Below are positions 24,436-32,506 of a stretch of DNA of 38,481 bases, piece by piece. Source of the DNA: Bergeyella porcorum (GTDB lineage: Bacteria; Bacteroidota; Bacteroidia; Flavobacteriales; Weeksellaceae); assembly GCF_042427575.1 (NCBI RefSeq), contig NZ_JBHMFD010000031.1, forward strand, positions 1 through 38,481. The letters are read 5' to 3'. Made by a program: the position numbers and the translations under genes. How positions within the stretch are numbered: position 1 is the stretch's first letter; each line of letters begins with the position of its first letter. The notes beneath the pieces were generated by a model. It made no database searches. It worked only from the letters and a program-made list of their open reading frames with translations, and was not told where the DNA came from.

Positions 24436-26247
24436 TTAAATCCTTCTCCTTCTAACAATTTCATCTAAATGCTCAAAGACTTCTTTCTTGGTTGTATGAT
24501 AATGATACAATTCATCAATAGTTTTAAACCTTTCGTTTAATCCTATTTTTTCTCTTGCATTTTCTATCTCCACTCCTGCATTTTTCAAATTAAAATATGT
24601 ATCGGTACTGAGAAAACTTTGAATTTGTGTATAATTTCGGAAGTCATAATCTTCTAAATATTTTCGGAATTGTGGTAGGTTAGCTTTCTCATTTAGAATA
24701 ACAATATCTTCCTCAACAGTAGCCACTCCTTTCAACTGAAGATATTTTACATAATCCATATAAGAATCAAAAACCAGCATCTTACCGATATTAGGTTTTC
24801 CCCGAACATAAGTAATATCACTTTCTCCAACTTTGGTATAGCTATTAAATTTTGGGTTGTAAGTATAGAAACCACCAGAGTTATTCTTAATAGCAATTGA
24901 TGAATAAACTTTACCATTGTCAGCTTTATATTCAATAGCTTTTATGTTAGGATTAAAATCTAAAACTCGTTTGGAAATTCCTATTTCATAGAAATAGTTA
25001 TAATGATAAAGCTTTATTTCTACATCACCATTGACCAGCTCCAAAGATTTTTTTCTACTCTTAGATTTAAGAGGAATAATTTCTTTTCCATACATTTTTT
25101 CAATTTCCAACAAACGATTATACGCTTCCAAACGATTAATATTTTCAAAAACTTGCGGAGCTTGAACGACAGATCCACCAACTTTTTTAGTTCTATTATA
25201 CCAAAGTTTAGTACCAGTAACAACAATCTCATCACCATCTACGGTATAAAAAATTTGCTTGTCTTTATCTTTCTTACCTTTGGTCATAACTCCAATAGCA
25301 ACAAGCCAATCAAAATAATTTAAAACTGAACCTTGTTTTTCCAATCTGATGACTTCTTTTCTCGGAATTTCTTTCTCCTTAATAGGAATATAATTCATAG
25401 ATAAAAGAAACTCTTTTTTTAATTTTTCAACAAGTTTTCTTTCCTCTTGATTATGAACATACCCATTATTGAAAACATAAAAAGACAAAACATTTTCTTC
25501 ATTTGGCTTTTTATTTCTACCCTTTTTTAATTCATTTTTATATAAAAAAGATTCTTTTAATTTACGAGCATAGGTAAAATAATTATCAAATGTTTGCTCC
25601 ACTTGATGAGCAAAATTTTTTCTATCAAAACCTTTTATGCCACCTAAATTAGATTTAATTGATGACTTATTTTTTGCCATAGGACTAATCTTTGTATGCT
25701 TTCCATTATTAGCCAAACGACTTTGAATTATGTGAATATGTGTATTAAATCCTTTCTTAAATTGCCCTCTTTCAGTAATACTCCACGCTGTTTTTTTATC
25801 CTTAAATGTATATTTTCTTTTGTTTTCAACTACACCAATATAAAACAAGTTATTTCCATCATTAATTCCTAAATCTGATTTATTAAAGTTAGAAGCCATT
25901 TTATCTTGAGCCTTTTTTGCGAACTCAACGACATACTCATTATACTTCTTTTTTTCTTCTTCCGATAAATCATCATAGTTTTCAACTTTTCTTTCCGTTA
26001 CTAAATAAGCTATCCATTGAGCCTCCTCCTCACTCAAAGCATAAACAGGTGCATACCATTTTGCATCAGTTTTTAATAATCTTTTTTTTGAATTATTATC
26101 TATTAAAGCAACCGCTTCATCCAAACTAATATTGGAAGAGCTGTGATTAAAAAAGAAATCATTATCCTTTAAAAGATATTCTGCATACTGGCGACAAGAA
26201 CCAGTATTGTTTCCATACTCAGAAGTAATATGAGGTAAAGAAATCAT
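24436..26247 (-). CDS. Mobilization relaxase with C-terminal Toprim-like region
   Basis: 603 aa. The N-terminal part has a candidate nucleophile Tyr (SCRQYAEYLLK, Y21 or Y24) and the metal-binding H170-x-H172 in FNTHIHIIQSRLANNGKH, matching the three-His/HUH motif of Bacteroidota Mob relaxases. The middle (~300-420) is Lys-rich. Residues ~480-555 follow a Toprim pattern, LVFDSYMDYVKYL ... IVILNEKANL ... IQSFLSTDTYF, but with Asp in place of the catalytic Glu and a degraded DxD. It should nick the plasmid at oriT and lead it into the recipient. It follows the BfmA-like gene; the hairpin at 26878-26915 is the likely oriT. No type IV secretion genes are present, so transfer would rely on a helper. 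Confidence 0.78.
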   Translation of the reverse strand: MISLPHITSEYGNNTGSCRQYAEYLLKDNDFFFNHSSSNISLDEAVALIDNNSKKRLLKTDAKWYAPVYALSEEEAQWIAYLVTERKVENYDDLSEEEKKKYNEYVVEFAKKAQDKMASNFNKSDLGINDGNNLFYIGVVENKRKYTFKDKKTAWSITERGQFKKGFNTHIHIIQSRLANNGKHTKISPMAKNKSSIKSNLGGIKGFDRKNFAHQVEQTFDNYFTYARKLKESFLYKNELKKGRNKKPNEENVLSFYVFNNGYVHNQEERKLVEKLKKEFLLSMNYIPIKEKEIPRKEVIRLEKQGSVLNYFDWLVAIGVMTKGKKDKDKQIFYTVDGDEIVVTGTKLWYNRTKKVGGSVVQAPQVFENINRLEAYNRLLEIEKMYGKEIIPLKSKSRKKSLELVNGDVEIKLYHYNYFYEIGISKRVLDFNPNIKAIEYKADNGKVYSSIAIKNNSGGFYTYNPKFNSYTKVGESDITYVRGKPNIGKMLVFDSYMDYVKYLQLKGVATVEEDIVILNEKANLPQFRKYLEDYDFRNYTQIQSFLSTDTYFNLKNAGVEIENAREKIGLNERFKTIDELYHYHTTKKEVFEHLDEIVRRRRI

Positions 26248-26256
26248 AATTAAAAA

Positions 26257-26759
26257 TTAATGTTGAACAGATTTAGTCTGAATATTATTAAGAGCTTTTT
26301 GAAATTCTTGAGCGTAATCTATACCTTGATTCTTTTTAATTTCTTCATAAACATCATTAAAAGACAAATTATTTTTTCCAAGAAAAGTTGGCAATATTCA
26401 AAAATAATATCATAATAATGAAACAAAGGAGAGTCAGTTTTTGAATGATCTGAATCTACAAGTTTGACTAAATCTCTTTTCATATTAGCCATAAATTTAT
26501 CCTGAACTTTAATAAAAGAGATAATTCTATTAACTTCAGATTGCAAAATACTTTTAAACATTTTTTCCAATTTATCATCAATTGCTTCTAAATTTTTTTG
26601 TTCAGAAGCGAAAAATTTTTCATCAACAATTGATATATTTTCAGAAAAAAAATCAACAATTTTTTTAACTGCTACATACTTTTTTATTTGAAACAAATTT
26701 GAAATTTCATTTATTTTTTCAAATGTTTCAGCATCTACATTAATCTGTTTAAAAGCCAT
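26257..26759 (-). pseudogene. BfmA/BtgA-like mobilization accessory gene with a 3' frameshift
   Basis: The present frame (26319-26759, 146 aa) begins MAFKQINVDAETFEKINEISNLFQ, resembling relaxosome accessory proteins of the BfmA/BtgA type, and continues as coiled-coil. It stays natural to FHYYDIIFE and then reads an unlikely hydrophobic tail. Another frame continues ILPTFLGKNNLSFNDVYEEI and ends QTKSVQH with TAA at 26257, 9 bases before the relaxase ATG. A single lost A near 26397 (GAAATATTG to GAATATTG) explains the break. The N-terminal DNA-binding part would still be made, so partial function is possible. Confidence 0.65.
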
Positions 26760-26877
26760 TTTATATATTATATTTAATTGATTTTAAAAAAGTTAAATAT
26801 AAAAATATATATTTTTTTGCATAGTAAAAAAAAACACATTGCTAAAATATTGATTATTAATATTTTATACCCGTAGG

Positions 26878-26915
26878 GCAAGGCGGTTATAGTGCTATGC
26901 ACTATACCGTCTTGC
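26878..26915. other. Candidate oriT hairpin
   Basis: GCAAGGCGGTTATAGTGC-TAT-GCACTATACCGTCTTGC, a long stem with one mismatch and one bulge, preceded by CCCGTAGG. It is the only GC-rich dyad in an AT-rich zone and lies ~120 bases upstream of the mobilization genes, where oriT is expected. Confidence 0.6.
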
Positions 26916-26990
26916 TCATCTCCAAAAATACAAAAATTTAGATAGATGACAAAATAGAAAATTTACCAATATTTAATAATTTTTACTTGA

Positions 26991-27360
26991 ATGATGTTCA
27001 ATACTGCTTACAAAAATTTGCAATGGGTACATCAAAAATGAAAGCGAAGAGCGAGCGAAAAGCGAGATAAAAATTTAATAAAATTGTAATGCCGTAGGCT
27101 TAGAAATTTTTCCAATGATGTTCAATACTGCATACAAAAATTTGCATTGGGTACATCAAAAATGAAAGCGAAGAGCGAGCGAAAAGCGAGAGTAAAATTC
27201 AGTAATATTGTATTGCCGTAGGCTTATAAATTTCTCCGATGATGTTCAATATTTCTTACAAAAATTTGCATTGGGTACATCAAAATGAAAACGAAGAGCG
27301 AGCGAAAGCGAGAGAATAATTTAATAAAATTGTAATGCCGTAGGCTTAGAAATTTTTCCA
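26991..27360 (+). repeat. Three tandem copies of a 124-bp repeat
   Basis: Copies start at 26991, 27115 and 27239 with ATGATGTTCAATA. Each holds TTTGCAWTGGGTACATCAAA, a purine-rich GAAGAGCGAGCGAAAAGCGAG block and TGCCGTAGGCTTA. Copy 3 is slightly shorter. No coding potential. It may be a partition, incompatibility or mobilization site. Confidence 0.9.
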
Positions 27361-28171
27361 ATAGGTTACAAAATTTACTAGCTGGTGGTTAATTTTCGTT
27401 TTGCTTTCGGTTGTTGCATTCACTATAAAATTTCTAAATTCTATCATAAATCCCTAATATTAATTCCACAGAATTTGAAAGTAGAGTTGAAACGAGATGT
27501 GCTAACTCTGATAGTATTTCTTTTTCTTTAATTGCTTCTATTAGAACCTATACCTTGTGAAAGCAAAGCTAAATTTTTATCATGTCTTTTATTTTCTACA
27601 AGTAAAAATTAATACTTATTTTACCTGATTCGTGGTCTGATTAATGGGAGAGAGTTACAAGTTAAGTATCCCTATTGAAAAAAATTATTACGATAAATAT
27701 AGTTAGTAATACGATAGATAATTTTACAAGGAACATATCACAGAGTTTGATCCCAGATTTAAATTTACATAATCAATCTCTGAGAAAATATCAAAACACA
27801 ATTCCTCTGTAATGTTTTCTAACATCTCATTGTGTTTATCAACTAGAAGAATTAACTAGCATTGTCTCCCTTACATCAATTCTTTTGTTTAATATTTTTA
27901 ATTATGTTTTCTTATTCATTCCATTTAACTACACACAATTTCAGATAATAAAATAATTAGATTAATAAAGTTATTTAACTGATTTATGATAATAAAATAA
28001 GAATCATTTTTGGACTTATTATGGTTTTTCTATTAACTAAATTTTCCTTTTATTGGACTTATTAACAATATTTATTTTTACTTTATTTTTATTTAATTTT
28101 TATTTATTATACTTTATTATATTTATATAGTTGCTATAAATAATTGAAAATCTGATTATTACAGGGTTTTT
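27361..28171. other. Noncoding, AT-rich stretch leading to the iterons
   Basis: I see no gene here. From about 27890 the sequence becomes extremely AT-rich, as in a DNA-unwinding element. It holds a direct repeat TTGGACTTATTA (28010 and 28053) and one ATAAATCAGTTA motif on the minus strand (27976-27987). Confidence 0.5.
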
Positions 28172-28298
28172 CTTCTTACAAACCCCTACTTTCTTCTTAC
28201 AAACCCCTACTTTCTTCTTACAAACCCCTACTTTTTTCTTACAAACCCCCACTTTTCTTCTTACAAACCCCTACTTTCTTCTTACAAACCCCTACTTT
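28172..28298 (+). repeat. Iteron array of the replication origin
   Basis: Six copies of a 21-bp unit starting CTTCTTACAAACCCCTACTT at 28172, 28193, 28214, 28235 (first base varied), 28257 and 28278. A degenerate copy lies at 28448-28468 and another at 28580-28600. A DnaA-box-like TTATCAACA is at 28563. Such iterons bind Rep_3-type initiators. Confidence 0.9.
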
Positions 28299-28579
28299 CT
28301 GATTTGTTAACATATATAATAAACATTTAATAATCAGTGTTTTATATTTAATATTCCATTGTTGTTACCAATTTCTCCACATTTATTTTATCCAAATTTT
28401 TGATTCAGTCTATTGATTTCCAATTATTTAAATTATTCAAATAAAAACTTCTTGCAAACCCTTATTTTGTATAAGTCTACTGGATAAATTGCCGGCTAAG
28501 AGGCTTTTATCGTTTTTAGTTGGCTAATGTAAGAAGTGGGTTTCCCTTCACTTTTGCTCTACTTATCAACATAAGTAGA

Positions 28580-28600
28580 CTTCTTACAAACCCTCACTTC
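28580..28600 (+). repeat. Extra iteron overlapping the rep stop codon
   Basis: CTTCTTACAAACCCTCACTT plus one base. Its last bases are part of the rep stop codon (28599-28601). Confidence 0.75.
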
Positions 28601-29657
28601 ATTCTACACCTCTTAAAAGCTCCATGACCTTTGACATATATTCATCATTCTTTAAATCTTTAGGGATTTTTCTTTTTAGTAGTTTTGATACTTTTTCATA
28701 CCCCATAGCCTTATAAATGGTTTCTATTTTGTTTTTATTTTCTGGTGAAAGATTTCGTACACTGTAAATGTGATATAGAGCTCGCTGTCGCTTTAAAGCT
28801 TCCAAATCTTCTATTTCATCCACTATACCTATAGCTTCTTTTTTATAGTAAAGTTGAAATTTGATATTCCCCTTCTCAATGGAGTAGTTAAATCCATAAG
28901 CGTAGTTTCCAGCATTTACTTCCGCTCGTATCCTTTTCAGATATTCATCTATTTTTGACGGATATGTTGTGCTTAGGTTCATTTCATCTACAAATTTGTT
29001 GATACTAATTGTAGTACCATTGTATGGAATGAATTTTGAAATCCAAAAAATGAAAGACAATGTTTTTGCACTTTTGAGGTTCATCACAAAATCATTTTCC
29101 AGCTTTAAGAACTTGGTCATATCCAGAAGACTTTCCATCGTCTTCTTGTGCATATTGAACTGAATGTATTGCTTATTTTTATTCCATTTTACCGCTTCAA
29201 TGAAAGGCACTAATTCTACATCTCCTGTTTCTATATCATTGATGATTTGCCAATTTAAATTTGATAAAAAAACAAAGGCTTCGAATAACTCTCTATTCTT
29301 AATATTCTTATCTAGTTTTATGGATTTGAAATTGATTGTAAATCTTGCTCTAGTATTTTCTACCCAATTTTGAAATATATCTTCAAAGCTCATTTGCCTA
29401 TTTTCTCCAATAACTTCCCCAGTGATAGAAATATCTTTGATATGCTTCTGCTGCTCATCTTTTACTGCACTGAGAATGACATTGATGATTTTTGTAGGTA
29501 ATAGTGTTAGGTCTTTTTTTCTCATAAAGCTGAAAAGTCGCTCCGTATAGAGAATGGTACGAATATTCGGATTATCTTTAAATTCTTGGATAATATCGTA
29601 ATCTATTTCTTCAATCCTCGTCTTTATAACATCTTTGTTATTCCCTTTTTTATTCAT
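28599..29657 (-). CDS. Plasmid replication initiator (Rep_3/RepB-like)
   Basis: 352 aa with the layout of Bacteroidota plasmid initiators of the Rep_3 superfamily: tandem winged-helix regions (about 60-210 and 215-300), including FWISKFIPYNGTTISINKFVDEMNLSTTYPSKIDEYLKRI, and a basic C-terminus (LLKRKIPKDLK). It should bind the iterons downstream of its own 3' end and open the AT-rich region. Iterons located after rep rather than before it are less usual. It is preceded on the same strand by two small genes and by a hairpin region that may encode a plus-strand countertranscript. Confidence 0.85.
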   Translation of the reverse strand: MNKKGNNKDVIKTRIEEIDYDIIQEFKDNPNIRTILYTERLFSFMRKKDLTLLPTKIINVILSAVKDEQQKHIKDISITGEVIGENRQMSFEDIFQNWVENTRARFTINFKSIKLDKNIKNRELFEAFVFLSNLNWQIINDIETGDVELVPFIEAVKWNKNKQYIQFNMHKKTMESLLDMTKFLKLENDFVMNLKSAKTLSFIFWISKFIPYNGTTISINKFVDEMNLSTTYPSKIDEYLKRIRAEVNAGNYAYGFNYSIEKGNIKFQLYYKKEAIGIVDEIEDLEALKRQRALYHIYSVRNLSPENKNKIETIYKAMGYEKVSKLLKRKIPKDLKNDEYMSKVMELLRGVE

Positions 29658-29667
29658 TAGAGTTTTG

Positions 29668-29746
29668 TATCTTTGTGTTGCAAAAATGATTCTCTTTTAA
29701 GAGAGTTACTATTTTAAACCACATAGTTCTGACTATTGTGGTTTTC
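29668..29746 (+). ncRNA. Candidate countertranscript RNA opposite the rep leader
   Basis: Plus strand: -7 element TATCTTTG (29668-29675, no good -33), a small CTCTTTTAAGAGAG dyad, then a terminator-like hairpin AAACCACATAGT-TCTG-ACTATTGTGGTTT (29716-29744) followed by TCTTT. A transcript from ~29682 would be antisense to the rep mRNA leader. Confidence 0.4.
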
Positions 29747-29747
29747 T

Positions 29748-30305
29748 TTATGGATAATCTTGTTCTGGCTCCGTTCCTGTAATACCAGCTGTTTCAATTT
29801 TTTCTCGGGTGTAATACATATTGTTGCTCAAATTTATCTCTGAAAGTGAAATTCGATGCTTCTTTTCATTAAGATAATATTGATAAAGCTCCGCTTTTCC
29901 TTTAGAAGTAATTTTTTCAAAAAGCCATTCGGGGATGCTTATAAGTATCGAATTTTTATTTATTATCATTTTATTGATTACAAACATATTCCTAACAAGT
30001 TCATAACCATTTCTTTCAAAGATAATTGGTATAAAAACACCTGTATTAGATGCGTTTTCTGTAACATTTGTGAAGATTGTAACACATCTTTCTTCTTTTC
30101 CAGGTATACTATTTTTATAATGCCCTATTATTTCCTTATTTTCCTTTCGCCTTACAGAATAGGATACCCAACGAACAGGAGTTTCGAACTTTTCACATAA
30201 AAAACGATGAAACTTTTTAAGTCCTGTATTTATATTATGATATACGACCACTCTCCCATTAGATAGCTTCACAGATGCTTCATACCTATGAAATATTGTT
30301 CCCAT
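29748..30305 (-). CDS. Unknown 185-aa plasmid backbone protein
   Basis: 185 aa, no signal or membrane segment. Not recognised. N-terminal beta-rich segment (EASVKLSNGRVVVYHNI), central SYSVRRKENKEIIGHYKNS, and a basic C-terminus. Its ATG overlaps the stop of the tandem-RHH gene by one base (TAATG) and rep follows 90 bases later, so it belongs to a rep-linked operon. A role in copy control or partition is inferred from position only. Confidence 0.65.
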   Translation of the reverse strand: MGTIFHRYEASVKLSNGRVVVYHNINTGLKKFHRFLCEKFETPVRWVSYSVRRKENKEIIGHYKNSIPGKEERCVTIFTNVTENASNTGVFIPIIFERNGYELVRNMFVINKMIINKNSILISIPEWLFEKITSKGKAELYQYYLNEKKHRISLSEINLSNNMYYTREKIETAGITGTEPEQDYP

Positions 30306-30733
30306 TACGATAAGCCATATTTCTCTTCCAAAACATTCATTACTTCCTCAAAAAACTTCATCCTGGTATAATCCAATTCCCCTTTTACATAGGCCTTATA
30401 AGATAGAAAATCTTTGATATAATCCATAGTTTCCTTATTAAGCATAATAGAAGTATCTTTACTTTTATATTTATTATCCTTACTTCTTCGCCCGCTTACC
30501 AATTTGGTAGGTTCTTCCGTATGAGGTATATCATATTTATCTTTCAATATCTCCACTGCTTCTTCTATTGCAGAAGTATTATTATAAGAGCGTATTCCTT
30601 CCTCTACCACCTTATATCTTCTAAAATTTATCAACCTATCCCAATCCTTTTCGTACATACGAATACTATATCGTATCAAACCTACATCTTGCTGTTTTAG
30701 CAAGACATCCAATCCAAAAATGTTATCAGACAT
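30305..30733 (-). CDS. Tandem ribbon-helix-helix DNA-binding protein
   Basis: 142 aa made of two similar halves. IRYSIRMYEKDWDRLINF...SYNNTSAIEEAVEILKDKY (about 19-67) aligns with KDTSIMLNKETMDYIKDF...DYTRMKFFEEVMNVLEEKYGL (about 92-141). Each has a beta strand followed by two helices, the ribbon-helix-helix pattern, joined by a basic linker (GRRSKDNKYKSK). First gene of the rep-side operon with a strong promoter. Candidate roles: centromere-binding partner of the ParA encoded nearby, or copy-number repressor. Family name not recognised. Confidence 0.7.
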   Translation of the reverse strand: MSDNIFGLDVLLKQQDVGLIRYSIRMYEKDWDRLINFRRYKVVEEGIRSYNNTSAIEEAVEILKDKYDIPHTEEPTKLVSGRRSKDNKYKSKDTSIMLNKETMDYIKDFLSYKAYVKGELDYTRMKFFEEVMNVLEEKYGLS

Positions 30734-30766
30734 ATCAGTTATTTACTTGTTTTAATTATTTTAATT

Positions 30767-30797
30767 CAAAAATAACAATTTTTCTAAACATACCAAA
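30767..30797 (-). promoter_or_regulatory. Promoter of the tandem-RHH/185-aa(/rep) operon
   Basis: Minus strand: TTTG (30797-30794), 19-base spacer, TATTTTTG (30774-30767). A copy of ATAAATTAGTTA (30797-30808) abuts the -33 element, as an operator would. Confidence 0.75.
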
Positions 30798-30884
30798 TAA
30801 ATTAGTTATTTATTTTAAATATCTCATTGTATCCGATAATAGAAGTAATAAAATATTTAAGTTAATTAACTTGTATAATTTATT

Positions 30885-31739
30885 TTAAGCATTGATTTTC
30901 ACCAATTTGACTAAGTCTATAAAATATTGTTTTGACCATATATCCAATTGATTGGGGTTTGCAATAAATCGAATTACATCCGCTTTGGCTTTTTCTATAT
31001 CCACTTCCTCTATCCTATGATTCATAAGTTCTCGAAACTCTCCTTCAGTGATGGTATCATATTGCCAATCTCCGCTGTCTTTAGCTCTCAATAAAAAATG
31101 GTTTAAGTTCAAACTTATTCCCTTTTGAATATACCACTCCAAATCATACCAATCCCGACCTTTTACATTATTCTTCCACTTCCTGAATAATAATACGTGC
31201 ATTTTTCCAGCAAATAAATCTTCTTTTTTGAAACATTTTACATAAAAGGAATAGGGTTTTAACAATAACTTTTCTTCTGTCTCAAACCCCATTGGTGGGC
31301 GAGTATCTACTTCTATTTTTATTTTGATACTTGGGGAGTGAGTCAATCCTATTTGTGGCAAAGAATATTCCAATAGTAGTTCACTCCAAATGGTTTCGGA
31401 TTTTAAAAATGCAGATTCTATATTGGATTCTACAGATTTCACTTTTGTTCTTACCGAAACTTTTAGTCCTAATGCAATAAACTCCTCCTCTATATACTTC
31501 AAATAAGTATCTAATGAAAATTCGGGATCTTCCTTTAATAAGGAAAAATCTAAATCTTCTGAAAAGCGATTAAGACCATAAAAAATTCTCAATGCTGTCC
31601 CTCCATAGAAAGAGGCTTTTTCAAAAAAACGCCCTCTATGCAGTCCTGCTAATGCAACTCGTTGCATAATTTCACGCAAAGCCTGATTATAGTCCTCGTT
31701 TGTTTTAGGAGTATAGCTTTCTATCCATTCCTTTATCAT
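30885..31739 (-). CDS. abiEii: AbiEii-type nucleotidyltransferase toxin
   Basis: 284 aa. Nucleotidyltransferase signature FYGGTALRIFYGLNRFSEDLDFSL near residue 44, with the metal-binding Asp pair in EDLDF. The AbiEii motifs KEDLFAGKMHVLL and KGRDWYDLEWY follow. Length matches the family. AbiEii toxins are GTP/NTP-binding nucleotidyltransferases of type IV toxin-antitoxin systems that abort phage infection and stabilise plasmids. Its start overlaps the antitoxin gene by four bases. All key residues are intact. The short gap before the RHH operon holds the palindrome AAGTTAATTAACTT (30859-30872). Confidence 0.92.
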   Translation of the reverse strand: MIKEWIESYTPKTNEDYNQALREIMQRVALAGLHRGRFFEKASFYGGTALRIFYGLNRFSEDLDFSLLKEDPEFSLDTYLKYIEEEFIALGLKVSVRTKVKSVESNIESAFLKSETIWSELLLEYSLPQIGLTHSPSIKIKIEVDTRPPMGFETEEKLLLKPYSFYVKCFKKEDLFAGKMHVLLFRKWKNNVKGRDWYDLEWYIQKGISLNLNHFLLRAKDSGDWQYDTITEGEFRELMNHRIEEVDIEKAKADVIRFIANPNQLDIWSKQYFIDLVKLVKINA

Positions 31740-32356
31740 ATTGTTTTTATTGCTGCTATTATTTGTTCTAATGTGTTTTTTTTAGGTGCCAGAGAAAGGA
31801 TTTTTTCTAATTTATTTATCTTTATCTCTCGGAGGAGATATTCATCTATTCTCAAATTTTCTATCAGATACTCTTGTGCAGATTTCACACTTCGGAGTTG
31901 AAGTTTTTTTTCGGTGACAACTTTGTCACACAACGCTTTTTCGGGGGTAGCAATTAGACAGAACTGTCCTTCCCTAAGTTCCAAAAATTGGATTTCCAAT
32001 GCATAATAAGATGGAGATAAATTGATATATTCAAATCTACCTATTTTATTTTCAAAAATTTTGGTAGCTTTTAGCGTTGCTGATGAAATTGAGAAAACTT
32101 GCTCTGGTATCATTCCATAAAAAGAAAAGGCTGATTCCATAGAGATATAGCTTGGCCCATATAGAGCATTAGCTATACTAAATCTTTCAGGCTTTATTTC
32201 TTGATTAAATATATAGTATCCCTTTTTGAGCGAAATAAGTTCGCCTTGCTTCATCATTTCCGAAATTTTATCATTTGGTCGTTTGTACCCTTCTAACAAA
32301 GACAGTAGAACCTGATGGGAAATAATATGATCAGAGAACATTCTATTTATTTTCAT
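31736..32356 (-). CDS. abiEi: AbiEi-type antitoxin and repressor
   Basis: 206 aa. N-terminal winged helix (LLSLLEGYKRPNDKISEMMKQGELISLKKGYYIF) followed by the AbiEi core (ALYGPSYISMESAFSFYGMIPE..., CLIATPEKALCDKVV). It neutralises AbiEii and autorepresses. The first ATG (32356) is only 5 bases after a TACATTTG -7 element, so transcription may start at or after it; the second ATG (32341, MFSDHIISHQ) may be the real start. A 33-bp palindrome lies just upstream. Confidence 0.9.
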   Translation of the reverse strand: MKINRMFSDHIISHQVLLSLLEGYKRPNDKISEMMKQGELISLKKGYYIFNQEIKPERFSIANALYGPSYISMESAFSFYGMIPEQVFSISSATLKATKIFENKIGRFEYINLSPSYYALEIQFLELREGQFCLIATPEKALCDKVVTEKKLQLRSVKSAQEYLIENLRIDEYLLREIKINKLEKILSLAPKKNTLEQIIAAIKTI

Positions 32357-32360
32357 TCCA

Positions 32361-32409
32361 CAAATGTAATAAATAAAATAGATAATCGGAATTATTCCGA
32401 TTATCTATT
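32361..32409 (-). promoter_or_regulatory. abiE promoter and 33-bp operator palindrome
   Basis: -7 element TACATTTG (32368-32361, minus). AATAGATAATCGGAAT-T-ATTCCGATTATCTATT (32377-32409) is a perfect 16-bp-arm palindrome covering the -33 region; AbiEi proteins are known to bind inverted repeats in their promoters. Confidence 0.8.
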
Positions 32410-32467
32410 CTTATATAAACAAATATTTAAAATAAATAAGTTATTTATTTTATTTACCCTAATTAAA

Positions 32468-32477
32468 GGGGGGGGGG
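32468..32477 (+). repeat. Homopolymer of ten G
   Basis: A G10 run in very AT-rich noncoding DNA between the abiE promoter and the parA stop. It is prone to slippage and to miscounting in sequencing. Confidence 0.9.
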
Positions 32478-32506
32478 ACAGGAATTTCATAGTTGTATAA
32501 ATTAAA

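Noticed and set aside
28172..28298. CRISPR-like array
   Set aside because: The 21-bp units abut with no spacers and no cas genes are present; they are iterons.
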